Position numbers and translations under genes: made by a program. Below are positions 1-5,221 of a DNA stretch of 5,221 bases, piece by piece. Position 1 is the first letter of the stretch. Every line of letters starts with the position of its first letter. Source of the DNA: Actinoplanes liguriensis (lineage in GTDB: Bacteria; Actinomycetota; Actinomycetes; Mycobacteriales; Micromonosporaceae); the NCBI GenBank assembly GCA_000715855.1, contig KL571429.1, positions 1 to 5,221 on the forward strand, in the 5' to 3' direction. The notes under the pieces were generated by a model, which worked only from the letters and a program-made list of their open reading frames with translations, was not told the origin of the DNA and did not search any database.

Positions 1-173
1 CTCCTGGCCACGCCGCGGCTCCGATCGAACTAGCGAACGCGGGCCAGCGCCTGCCCTTTCTGATCGCCCCGGGGCGCGGCTTGGCACCGGCCGGCACGTG
101 CGGATCGGACCGTCCTGTTTCGCTGCTTATCGCCGTACCACCGCAATTGTCTTGATCTTGAAAGTGGGAATTG

Positions 174-935
174 GTGACATTTGCCGAGGCAGCGCTGCTG
201 CTGATCGCCGGTATCGGGGCCGGGATGGTGAACGCGATCGCCGGTGGCGGTTCGCTGATCACGTTCCCGACCATGCTCGCGATCGGCCTGCCGCCGGTGG
301 CCGCGAACGTGAGCAACGCGCTGTCGGTGGCGCCCGGCTACGCCTCCAGCGTGGTGGCCAGCCGCGCCGACCTGGCCGGTCAGCGGCAACGGATCCGGCG
401 GGTGGTGCCGACCGCGCTGATCGGGGCGCTCTGCGGATGCGCGCTGCTGCTGAACACGCCGCGCCGGGTGTTCGACCTGGTCGTGCCGTTCCTGGTCGTC
501 GGGGCGGCGCTGACGCTGGCTTTTCAGGCTCGGCTGCGCGCGCTGGTCGGGCATCCGCAGGAGGTCACCGCCAAGCGGGCGACGATCATGCTGCACACCG
601 CGGTGTTCCTGTGCGCGCTCTACGGGGGCTACTTCAACGCGGCGCTCGGTGTGCTGCTGGTTGCCGGGCTGGCGCTGGTGCTCGACGAGACGTTGGCCCG
701 GGTGAGCGCGTTGAAGAACCTGCTGTCCGCGGTGATCGGGCTGGTCACCGTCAGTGTCTACAGTATTTTCGGGCCGGTGAACTGGGCGGCGGTGGCGGTG
801 ATCGCCCCGGCCACGGTGGTCGGGGGCTATCTCGGCGCGAAGGTCGCTCGGCGGCTTCCGGCCGGGGTGTTGCGCGCGGTGATCGTGACCTTCGGCGTCG
901 GCGTGGGGCTCTACCTGTTCGTCCGCGCGATATAG
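174..935 (+). CDS. TauE/SafE-family sulfite/anion exporter, multi-pass membrane protein
   Basis: Probable integral membrane transporter of the TauE/SafE family (DUF81), whose characterised members export sulfite, sulfoacetate or related organosulfur anions. The 253-residue product is almost entirely hydrophobic, with about eight predicted membrane spans, roughly residues 4-25, 34-55, 77-96, 101-119, 135-155, 157-175, 184-226 (two spans) and 231-250. The N-terminal family signature is present as GAGMVNAIAGGGSLITFP (residues 15-32). The second-half repeat has ALKNLLSA (179-186) and a C-terminal GGYLGAKVARRLP (217-229). Length is normal for the family. The start is GTG at 174; TTG at 171 is the only alternative because TGA at 159-161 closes the frame. 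The upstream GTGGGA is a weak, close ribosome-binding site. The gene is convergent with the lactonase-like gene and has no visible sulfur-metabolism neighbour, so the substrate is unknown. Confidence 0.9.
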   Translation: MTFAEAALLLIAGIGAGMVNAIAGGGSLITFPTMLAIGLPPVAANVSNALSVAPGYASSVVASRADLAGQRQRIRRVVPTALIGALCGCALLLNTPRRVFDLVVPFLVVGAALTLAFQARLRALVGHPQEVTAKRATIMLHTAVFLCALYGGYFNAALGVLLVAGLALVLDETLARVSALKNLLSAVIGLVTVSVYSIFGPVNWAAVAVIAPATVVGGYLGAKVARRLPAGVLRAVIVTFGVGVGLYLFVRAI

Positions 936-968
936 CGGAGTGCTCCACCCGGCGCGTCACGGCCTGCT

Positions 969-1040
969 CCTCCCCACGTGCCGAGGCGTCGCGGTTTGCC
1001 CTCCCCACGTGCCGAGCGTTGCGGGCTTGCCCTCCCTGCG
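969..1040. repeat. 31-bp tandem direct repeat, about 2.3 copies
   Basis: The 17-mer CCTCCCCACGTGCCGAG occurs identically at 969-985 and 1000-1016, a period of 31 bp. The remaining bases of each unit also match (GCGG...TTGC), with one extra G after the 17-mer compensated later by an inserted base. A partial third copy starts in register at 1031 (CCTCCC). Each full unit contains the palindrome CACGTG. The repeat lies in the 129-bp spacer between the convergent exporter and lactonase-like genes. I see no strong U-tailed terminator in the spacer; a short GGGG-CTCTT-CCCC hairpin at 1047-1059 is the only candidate. Function is unknown. Confidence 0.75.
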
Positions 1041-1064
1041 CGGAGAGGGGCTCTTCCCCGTGCT

Positions 1065-1862
1065 TCAGCGGCGGAAACGGTCCGCCAGTTCGGTGGTGAG
1101 GGCGGGCCAGGCGACCGGGTCGTGTCCGGGAATGATCGGGTAGCCGCGCTTCGCGCCGATGTCCTTGAGCCGGCGGATCTGCTCGACCGTCTGCTCCGGC
1201 GTGACCCCGCGGAACGAGCCGATCGCGCGTTCCGCGGTGATGTTCTCGGTGAGGTCGGCGGCGTCGCAGGCGAAGACGTATCCGCCGCCGCCCGCCAGGT
1301 CGACCACGAAACTCTGGTGTCCCGGGGTGTGCCCGGCGGTGAGCAGCGCGGTCACCCCGGGCGCGATCCGCACGTCGCCGTCGGCGCGGCGCCAGTCGAT
1401 GCGCGGGTCGTCGTAGTCGATGCGGGCCATCGAATACCGTTCCGGCTCCGGATGGTTGTTCAGCCCGTAGTCGAGCTCGGCACCCTGGATGTGCACCGGA
1501 ACCCGCCCGGCGAAGTACTTGAGCCCTCCGGCGTGGTCGACGTGCAGGTGGCTGAGCGCCACCGCGGTGATGTCCTCGATGGCCACGCCGGCCGCGTCGA
1601 GCGCCTCCTCCAGCGGCTCGCCAGGGCCGGGCAGCTCGGGCTGGTAGTTGGGGCTGGGGTAGAACCGGCGGCGCAGGGCGGGGTCGCGCAGCAGCGCGGT
1701 GTTGAAGCCGGTGTCGAGGAGCAGCCAGCCGTCGCCGGTCTCCAGCAGCAGGGCGGGGACCGGCTCCCGGACCCGCTCGGTGCGCGAGGCGCCGTGCACC
1801 GACGCCGACTTGGGAAGGTCTTCCCAGCCGAGGGTGAGCGCGATCATGCGCTTGACGGTCAT
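1065..1862 (-). CDS. Metallo-beta-lactamase-fold hydrolase, N-acyl homoserine lactonase (AiiA) family
   Basis: Probable cytoplasmic di-zinc hydrolase of 265 residues, close to the roughly 250 usual for AiiA-type lactonases, which open the lactone ring of acyl-homoserine lactones. It starts MTVK like AiiA. The metal-binding motif HxHxDH is intact as SHLHVDHAGG (ligands H105, H107, D109, H110). It is followed by H178 in AGHTPGHQS, bridging D200 in ACDAAD and H247 in PGHD, so all seven expected ligands are present. There is no signal peptide. ATG at 1862 follows GGGAGGTG, a near-perfect ribosome-binding site, and I found a candidate promoter and dyad immediately upstream. One oddity: ungapped alignment from memory places D203 where AiiA has the catalytic Tyr194. 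The true substrate may therefore be another lactone or ester; family membership is firm, the reaction is inferred. Confidence 0.87.
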   Translation of the reverse strand: MTVKRMIALTLGWEDLPKSASVHGASRTERVREPVPALLLETGDGWLLLDTGFNTALLRDPALRRRFYPSPNYQPELPGPGEPLEEALDAAGVAIEDITAVALSHLHVDHAGGLKYFAGRVPVHIQGAELDYGLNNHPEPERYSMARIDYDDPRIDWRRADGDVRIAPGVTALLTAGHTPGHQSFVVDLAGGGGYVFACDAADLTENITAERAIGSFRGVTPEQTVEQIRRLKDIGAKRGYPIIPGHDPVAWPALTTELADRFRR

Positions 1863-1864
1863 GG

Positions 1865-1872
1865 CACCTCCC
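1865..1872 (-). promoter_or_regulatory. Strong ribosome-binding site of the lactonase-like gene
   Basis: On the minus strand GGGAGGTG lies just before the ATG at 1862 and matches seven of eight bases of the anti-SD complement AGGAGGTG. It supports this start codon over downstream alternatives and suggests efficient translation. Confidence 0.8.
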
Positions 1873-1875
1873 GAT

Positions 1876-1890
1876 GATTGGATCCCAATC
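1876..1890. promoter_or_regulatory. Perfect inverted repeat, candidate operator
   Basis: GATTGGATCCCAATC has 6-bp arms (GATTGG / CCAATC) around a 3-bp centre. It sits 4 bp upstream of the ribosome-binding site and overlaps the downstream part of the candidate -10 element and the expected transcription start of the lactonase-like gene. That is a typical position for a repressor site. No regulator gene is visible in the window, so the binding protein is unknown. Confidence 0.5.
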
Positions 1891-1916
1891 TAGCGGATTC
1901 GGATCCTCCCGGTCGA
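1887..1916 (-). promoter_or_regulatory. Candidate promoter of the lactonase-like gene
   Basis: Reading on the minus strand, TCGACC (1916-1911) is followed by an 18-bp spacer and TAGATT (1892-1887). The latter fits the actinobacterial -10 form TANNNT and the former is one base from TTGACC. Transcription would start within the inverted repeat and give a short leader of about 20 bases carrying the ribosome-binding site. This is a pattern match only. Confidence 0.45.
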
Positions 1917-1919
1917 GCA

Positions 1920-1939
1920 GGCCCGCGCCGCGGTGGGCC
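1920..1939 (-). terminator. GC-rich hairpin after the SDR stop codon, possible terminator
   Basis: Seven bases past the TGA stop of the dehydrogenase, the minus-strand transcript has GGCCC and GGGCC arms around a 10-base loop (1939-1920). There is no U-tract, which is common for actinobacterial hairpin terminators but also makes it hard to tell from chance in GC-rich DNA. It would separate the dehydrogenase transcript from the lactonase-like gene, which has its own candidate promoter just beyond. Confidence 0.3.
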
Positions 1940-1945
1940 GGGTAA

Positions 1946-2845
1946 TCAGGCCAGCGGCTTCCCGCCGGTCACGCCGAGCACCTCACCGGTGATGTAACTG
2001 GACTCCTGCGAGGCGAAGAAGACGTACACGGGCGCGAGCTCGGCGGGCTGGCCGGCGCGTCCCATCGGGGTGTCCTCGCCGAACGATTCCACCTTCTCTT
2101 TCGGCATGGTGGCCGGGATCAGCGGCGTCCAGATCGGGCCGGGCGCCACCGCGTTGACCCGGATGCCGCGCTCCGCGAGGTTCTCGCCGAGCGCCTTGGT
2201 GAACGCCACGATGCCGGCCTTGGTGGTGGCGTAGTCGAGCAGGTTCGGTGACGGCTGGTAGGCCTGGATCGAGGCGGTGTTGATGATCGTGGAACCGGGC
2301 CGCATGTGCGGCACCGCGGCCCTGCTCAGCCAGAACATGGCGTACAGGTTGGTCTTCATCACCCGGTCGAACTGCTCGGTGGTGATGTCCAGCAGGCCGC
2401 CGTCCCGCGACATCTGATAGGCGGCGTTGTTGACCAGGATGTCCAGGCCGCCGAGCTCGCCGACCGCCCGCTGCACGATGTCTGCGCAGTGCTGCTCGTC
2501 GCGGATGTCACCGGGCACGGTGACCGCCTTGCGGCCCGCCTTCTCGATGAGCTGCGCGGTCTCCCGGGCGTCGTCCTCCTCCTCGGGCAGGTACGAGATC
2601 AGCACGTCGGCGCCCTCCCGGGCGAAGGCGATCGCCACGGCCCGGCCGATCCCGGAGTCGCCGCCGGTGATGATCGCCCGCTTGTCCTTCAGACGCCCGG
2701 TCCCGCGGTAGCTGTCCTCGCCGTGGTCCGGCTCGACATCCATCTCACCGGTCCTGCCGGGGTGCGAGATCTCGCCGCTGTCCTGCGCGTCCGGGGTGCG
2801 GTACTGCTCCTGCGGGTCCTGCTTGTCGTACTGGTTGTGGGGCAC
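1946..2845 (-). CDS. SDR-family oxidoreductase, YghA / general stress protein 39 group
   Basis: NAD(P)-dependent classical short-chain dehydrogenase, 299 residues, cytoplasmic. A hydrophilic N-terminal arm (residues 1-50, beginning MPHNQYDKQDP) is typical of the YghA/YdaD(GS39)/YhxC group. It is followed by the Rossmann motif TGGDSGIG (60-67), NNAA (139-142), N166, S192 and YATTK (Y205, K209), so the catalytic Asn-Ser-Tyr-Lys tetrad is complete. APGPIWTP (234-241) and a C-terminal YITGEVLGVTGG close the fold. I place the start at GTG 2845 because AGGAAGG lies 7 bases upstream and family proteins begin near NQYD. The frame stays open to an ATG at 2971, but those extra 42 residues do not look like this family. 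The Bacillus homologue GS39 is SigB-dependent; control by the nearby partner-switching genes is only inference. Substrate unknown, probably an aldehyde or ketone. Confidence 0.9.
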   Translation of the reverse strand: MPHNQYDKQDPQEQYRTPDAQDSGEISHPGRTGEMDVEPDHGEDSYRGTGRLKDKRAIITGGDSGIGRAVAIAFAREGADVLISYLPEEEDDARETAQLIEKAGRKAVTVPGDIRDEQHCADIVQRAVGELGGLDILVNNAAYQMSRDGGLLDITTEQFDRVMKTNLYAMFWLSRAAVPHMRPGSTIINTASIQAYQPSPNLLDYATTKAGIVAFTKALGENLAERGIRVNAVAPGPIWTPLIPATMPKEKVESFGEDTPMGRAGQPAELAPVYVFFASQESSYITGEVLGVTGGKPLA

Positions 2846-2852
2846 GGCACGG

Positions 2853-2859
2853 CCTTCCT
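2853..2859 (-). promoter_or_regulatory. Ribosome-binding site that fixes the SDR start at GTG 2845
   Basis: AGGAAGG on the minus strand lies 7 bases before GTG 2845. No comparable site supports the in-frame ATG at 2971. The stretch 2860-2989 upstream of it has no gene and no promoter I can name with confidence. Confidence 0.6.
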
Positions 2860-2989
2860 GATAGGTGACGACGGCTGATTTCCCAGCGCAGAGCCAAGTA
2901 ATCGCCTTCTCTCGCCGATGCGGCCGGGCCGAACCGGCGGACATCGCCAGCCATTCCTGGCGACCCACCATCCGGCGATCCAGTCAGGC

Positions 2990-3216
2990 TCACAGGTGCT
3001 GCTGGAGGACTTCGGCCGGGGCGACGCTGCGTGAATTCCCGTGCTCGGCGGCTTGCACACACCACCTCGCGTAGGCGTCGGTGCCGCTCTCCGCACGCGA
3101 GGCGAGGATGTCGACGGCGAGACGGATGGTGGCCCGCACGGGCAACGCCCGCGCACAACCGGCGAGCAGTTCCTCGGCCCCGGGTCCGGCACCGCCTTGA
3201 GGGTCCCAGCGCTCAT
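2990..3216 (-). pseudogene. Small unrecognised protein, apparently frameshifted (about 75 residues if restored)
   Basis: From ATG 3216 the frame reads MSAGTLKAVPDPG with G/C-rich third positions, then loses coding character at a CCCGGGG run near 3178-3184. From there the neighbouring frame takes over, reading GAEELLAGCARALPV and on to EVLQQHL with stop at 2992-2990, again with strong G/C third-position bias. Adding a single G in the run would join both parts into one protein of about 75 residues, rich in Ala and with likely amphipathic helices. Taken alone, the second part could start only at TTG 3145 or GTG 3139 (51 or 49 residues), neither with a clear ribosome-binding site. I do not recognise a family. 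It could be a decayed gene, a sequencing error in a G-run, or a short independent ORF. Its start abuts the truncated STAS fragment on the other strand. Confidence 0.4.
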
Positions 3217-3219
3217 CCC

Positions 3220-3471
3220 GGCGGCCTGGGCGTGCTGGTGGTGTTGCTCAAGGAGCTTCAGGCCGGAGGCGGCCGGCTGTGCATGGCGTCGGTGCAGGAG
3301 CTCGTCGCCCTCGTGCTGCGGATCGCCGCGGTCGATCAGGTACTGGACGTGTACGACACCGTGGAGGCGGCCGAGCGGACCATCCCGCCGGCCGCGGCCG
3401 GTCAGCGACCGTCGGCCGAGGTGGCCGCCGCCACGTCAGCGCCCGCATTGCTACGCCGTGACCGGCCATGA
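3220..3471 (+). pseudogene. C-terminal half of a STAS-domain anti-sigma factor antagonist
   Basis: The plus-strand frame GGLGVLVVLLKELQAGGGRL, followed by ...QELVALVLRIAAVDQVLDVYDTVEAAE, matches the second half of SpoIIAA/RsbV-like STAS proteins. These continue after the phosphoacceptor DSS/TGLGVL motif with a helix, a strand ending in L/V, a helix over LRI.G.., and a final DVYDTVEEA segment. Here the sequence before GLGVL is AHPG. Neither the DSS/T serine motif nor the N-terminal strands can be found in any plus frame upstream, where a minus-strand reading frame lies instead. The fragment therefore lacks the phosphorylation site and about half of the usual 110 residues. Internal GTG/TTG codons (3232, 3238, 3241, 3244) lack convincing ribosome-binding sites. 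The last 70 bases overlap the end of the decayed phosphatase on the minus strand. A partial, non-functional remnant is the best reading. Confidence 0.65.
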
Positions 3472-3909
3472 TGACCGTGCCAGTCGACGATCAGCAGCGT
3501 GGCGTCATCGGCGAGGACGGGCCCTGCGACGGCGAGGACCTCGTCGGCCAGGGCACGTGCGGCTTCACGCGCCGCGCTCGGTGACCGGTGCCAGGACCGT
3601 CCACCCCGCCTCGTCCCGCAACGCCTGCACGGTTTGGGTCCGCAGCATCTGTTCCTGAGGACCACCGTCGAAGGGACGCACGGTCGCGACCTCGTCGCCG
3701 TCACGCCGACCGTCCGAGGCACCGTCGAGCGGGACGTGCGTCAGCCGGACCAGGGCACGGCCGCTGAGGTCGGCGATGAGAAACGAAACGGCACGAGCGT
3801 GCAGCGTGGCACCCATCTTCCGGGTGACGGCCTCGACGGCGTTGACCGGCGCCGCGTCCTCCGCAGCCGCCAGTATCCCGGAGAGCGTGACCTCCACCGA
3901 CGGATCCAT
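3402..3909 (-). pseudogene. Internally deleted, frameshifted GAF-PP2C (RsbU/SpoIIE-type) phosphatase remnant
   Basis: ATG 3909 opens a frame beginning MDPSVEVTLSGILAAAEDAA and running as a GAF-like sensory domain (LHARAVSFLIADLSGRALVR, VLAPVTERG) to a stop at 3567-3565. Without a gap, the neighbouring frame from about 3575 reads REAARALADEVLAVAGPVLADDATLLIVDW and ends at 3402. This is the last helix and the final Asp-Asp strand of a PP2C domain, and it aligns with ETTRRLIHAILA and LQDDATMLLVEY at the end of the intact phosphatase next door. Everything between, including the GGD, D-x-x-GHG and TDG metal motifs, is missing, roughly 200-250 codons. Loss of a non-multiple of three explains the frame change. 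The product cannot be an active phosphatase, although the 114-residue GAF-like piece could still be made. It lies 32 bases downstream of the intact phosphatase and would be co-transcribed; its ribosome-binding site is weak. Confidence 0.75.
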
Positions 3910-3941
3910 ATCCGTAGCCTACGGACGCCCGGTCAGGCGGA

Positions 3942-5219
3942 TCACGACGAGCGGCGGCCCAGCAGATCGTCGGCCGGGGGCGTGCGGGACTCGGCGTCCG
4001 ACCCGGGCGGGGCCGGGCTGCGATACTCCACGAGCAGCATGGTGGCGTCATCCTGCAGCGTGTCGTCCTGATGGGCGAGGATGGCATGGATCAGCCGCCG
4101 GGTCGTCTCCGGGGCGGAAAGCTGGTCGGCGACCGCCTTGACGGTGAAGTCGATGAGCCGGGCGAGGCCGAACTCGTCGCCGTCGCTGGAGCGAGCCTCG
4201 GTGATACCGTCGGTGTAGAGCAGCAGCCGGTCGCCCGGTTCCAGGGTTTCCTCGACGACCACGGGCGGGCGTTTGTCGCCGAGCGTCACCGGCAGCGCGG
4301 TCGGTGACGGCAGCACCTTGACGACCTTGCCGGCACGGATGACGATGCCGCCCGGATGTCCGGCGGAGATGACACGTAGCAGTCCGGTGCGCTGGTCGAT
4401 CTCGGCCAGGACCGCGGTGATCATGCCGGACCGCTGGTAGGCGCGAACCGCGGTGTCGATGTGATGGTAGGTGGCCACCAGATCGAGGCCACCGCGGCGG
4501 GCGTTGCGATAACCGGCCAGGGCGAGCGAGGCCAGCATGACCGCGCGCAGGCCGCCGGCGGAACCGTGGCCGACGGCGTCGAACAGCGCCAGATGGCCGA
4601 TGTCGCCGTTGACGGCGTAGTCGAAGGCGTCGCCGCCGACGTCGTAGCAGGGTTCCAGCACGCCGCTGATCACCAGGTGCCCGGTGGAGAACGTCAGCGG
4701 CGGCAACTGCGCGCGCAGCATCTCGGCGGCCAGTCGCATCGGCTCACGCCGGCGGATCCGTTCGATGCCGTCGCTGTAGAGGCTGCGGGTGACGACCAGT
4801 TCCGCCAGTAACGAGGCCACCGAGACGTACCGGTCGACCGCGGAGTCGTCCGGCGCCGTGTTCACGACGACCTCGAGGACCCCCATCCGTTCGGCGCCGT
4901 CGAGCAGCGGCAACCACACCCGGGCGCCGTCACCGTCACCGTCGCCGTGGTACGGGGCGATCTGGGTGAACGCGCGGCCGGGCAGGGTCCCGTCGACCGC
5001 GATCGGCTCCCGGGCCGGCGCGGTGCCGCCCAGCAGCGGGATCAGGATCCGCTGCTGGTGATCGACCAGATAAATGATCAATGCGGTGACGCCGAGTTGT
5101 CCGGCGGCCCGCATCGCCATCTGTGGCAGGTCCTCCGGGCGGGCATGATGCGACTCACGCAGGAGACGCCGCAAGGGCTCCACCGGCGCCGTGCCCGCGC
5201 CTGCCGATGACCGCGTCAT
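3942..5219 (-). CDS. GAF-domain PP2C-family (RsbU/SpoIIE-type) serine/threonine phosphatase
   Basis: Soluble protein of 425 residues. An N-terminal GAF sensor (about 27-148, with LIIYLVD, TLPGRAF and RVWLPL...MGVLEVVV) is joined by a helical linker (150-175) to a PP2C_SIGMA domain (about 180-398). The metal-binding acidic residues are all visible: D197 in GGDAFDY, D214 in FDAVGHGSAG, D337 in YTDGITEAR, and D390/D391 in QDDATMLLVEY. AGHPG (286-290) is also present. Such enzymes dephosphorylate a STAS anti-sigma antagonist so that it captures the anti-sigma kinase and frees a sigma factor; the GAF ligand is unknown. The acidic DGDGDGD tract (92-98) in the GAF domain is unusual. A Pro/Ser-rich tail follows residue 400. 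Only two bases precede ATG 5219 in this window, so neither the start nor the promoter can be verified, and the gene may begin further upstream. Confidence 0.9.
   Translation of the reverse strand: MTRSSAGAGTAPVEPLRRLLRESHHARPEDLPQMAMRAAGQLGVTALIIYLVDHQQRILIPLLGGTAPAREPIAVDGTLPGRAFTQIAPYHGDGDGDGARVWLPLLDGAERMGVLEVVVNTAPDDSAVDRYVSVASLLAELVVTRSLYSDGIERIRRREPMRLAAEMLRAQLPPLTFSTGHLVISGVLEPCYDVGGDAFDYAVNGDIGHLALFDAVGHGSAGGLRAVMLASLALAGYRNARRGGLDLVATYHHIDTAVRAYQRSGMITAVLAEIDQRTGLLRVISAGHPGGIVIRAGKVVKVLPSPTALPVTLGDKRPPVVVEETLEPGDRLLLYTDGITEARSSDGDEFGLARLIDFTVKAVADQLSAPETTRRLIHAILAHQDDTLQDDATMLLVEYRSPAPPGSDAESRTPPADDLLGRRSS
4926..4948. repeat. Short hexanucleotide tandem repeat inside the phosphatase gene
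   Basis: The plus strand shows GTCACC GTCACC GTCGCC, a period of 6 bp with about three and a half units. On the coding strand it gives the Asp-Gly repeat at residues 92-98 of the GAF domain. Slippage would add or remove Asp-Gly pairs without shifting the frame. Confidence 0.55.
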
Positions 5220-5221
5220 GC

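Noticed and set aside
1..33. Possible last codons of an upstream plus-strand gene ending at TAG 31-33
   Set aside because: Only ten codons are visible with no recognisable motif; the rest of 1-170 shows no gene and no promoter I can defend.
93..100. CACGTG palindrome upstream of the exporter, also seen in the 31-bp repeats
   Set aside because: A six-base palindrome is expected by chance in GC-rich DNA, and the flanking bases of the repeat core are not shared.
30..596. Minus-strand frame over the start of the exporter
   Set aside because: Rich in Arg/Gln/His/Pro with no motif, and opposite a well-supported membrane protein.
98..1099. Long plus-strand frame overlapping the exporter
   Set aside because: Arg/Gly/Ala-rich translation without any fold, offset from the clear TauE/SafE frame; a GC-rich shadow.
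978..1877. Long plus-strand frame antisense to the lactonase-like gene
   Set aside because: The opposite strand has every metal ligand of the MBL fold and a strong RBS; this frame is its antisense shadow.
2846..2971. N-terminal extension of the SDR to an ATG at 2971
   Set aside because: Family proteins start near NQYD, an RBS precedes GTG 2845, and the 42 extra residues look non-coding.
2689..3216. Minus-strand frame of about 175 residues starting at 3216
   Set aside because: Only its first dozen or so codons look coding; the rest is Ser/Arg/Pro/Thr-rich and overlaps the real SDR start in another frame.
4071..5210. Plus-strand frames opposite the intact phosphatase
   Set aside because: The minus strand carries a complete GAF-PP2C protein with all metal-binding Asp residues; the plus frames are shadows.

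Overview
The window is high-GC DNA, and its real genes put G or C in most third codon positions. Together with GAF/PP2C phosphatases and STAS (anti-sigma antagonist) sequence, this points to an actinobacterium, most likely a Micromonosporaceae/Actinoplanes-like soil organism. The genus is inference; the GC bias and gene families are seen directly.

Layout. 1-173: short leader with no supported gene. 174-935 (+): TauE/SafE-type membrane anion exporter. 936-1064: convergent spacer holding a 31-bp tandem repeat. 1065-1862 (-): metallo-beta-lactamase-fold enzyme of the AHL-lactonase (AiiA) family, with a strong RBS and a candidate promoter overlapped by a 15-bp dyad. 1946-2845 (-): short-chain dehydrogenase of the YghA/general-stress-protein-39 group, starting at an internal GTG rather than at the longest possible start. 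2990-3909: a decayed regulatory segment. It contains an apparently frameshifted small gene (-), the C-terminal half of a STAS anti-anti-sigma factor (+), and an internally deleted, frameshifted GAF-PP2C phosphatase (-). 3942-5219 (-): an intact GAF-PP2C (RsbU/SpoIIE-type) phosphatase, 32 bp upstream of the decayed one on the same strand.

How the genes relate. The right half is, or was, a partner-switching module. In such modules a PP2C phosphatase with a sensory GAF domain dephosphorylates a STAS protein, which then releases a sigma factor from its anti-sigma kinase. One phosphatase is intact; the second phosphatase and the STAS partner are broken. The SDR next door belongs to a group whose Bacillus member is a SigB-controlled stress protein, so a stress-response theme is plausible but not proven. 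The exporter and the lactonase-like enzyme look like independent transcription units.

I found no CRISPR array, tRNA, rRNA, insertion sequence or phage gene, and no clearly new defence or biosynthetic system. The most unusual content is the gene graveyard at 2990-3909, the lactonase-family protein with an altered active-site position, and the promoter-overlapping dyad.
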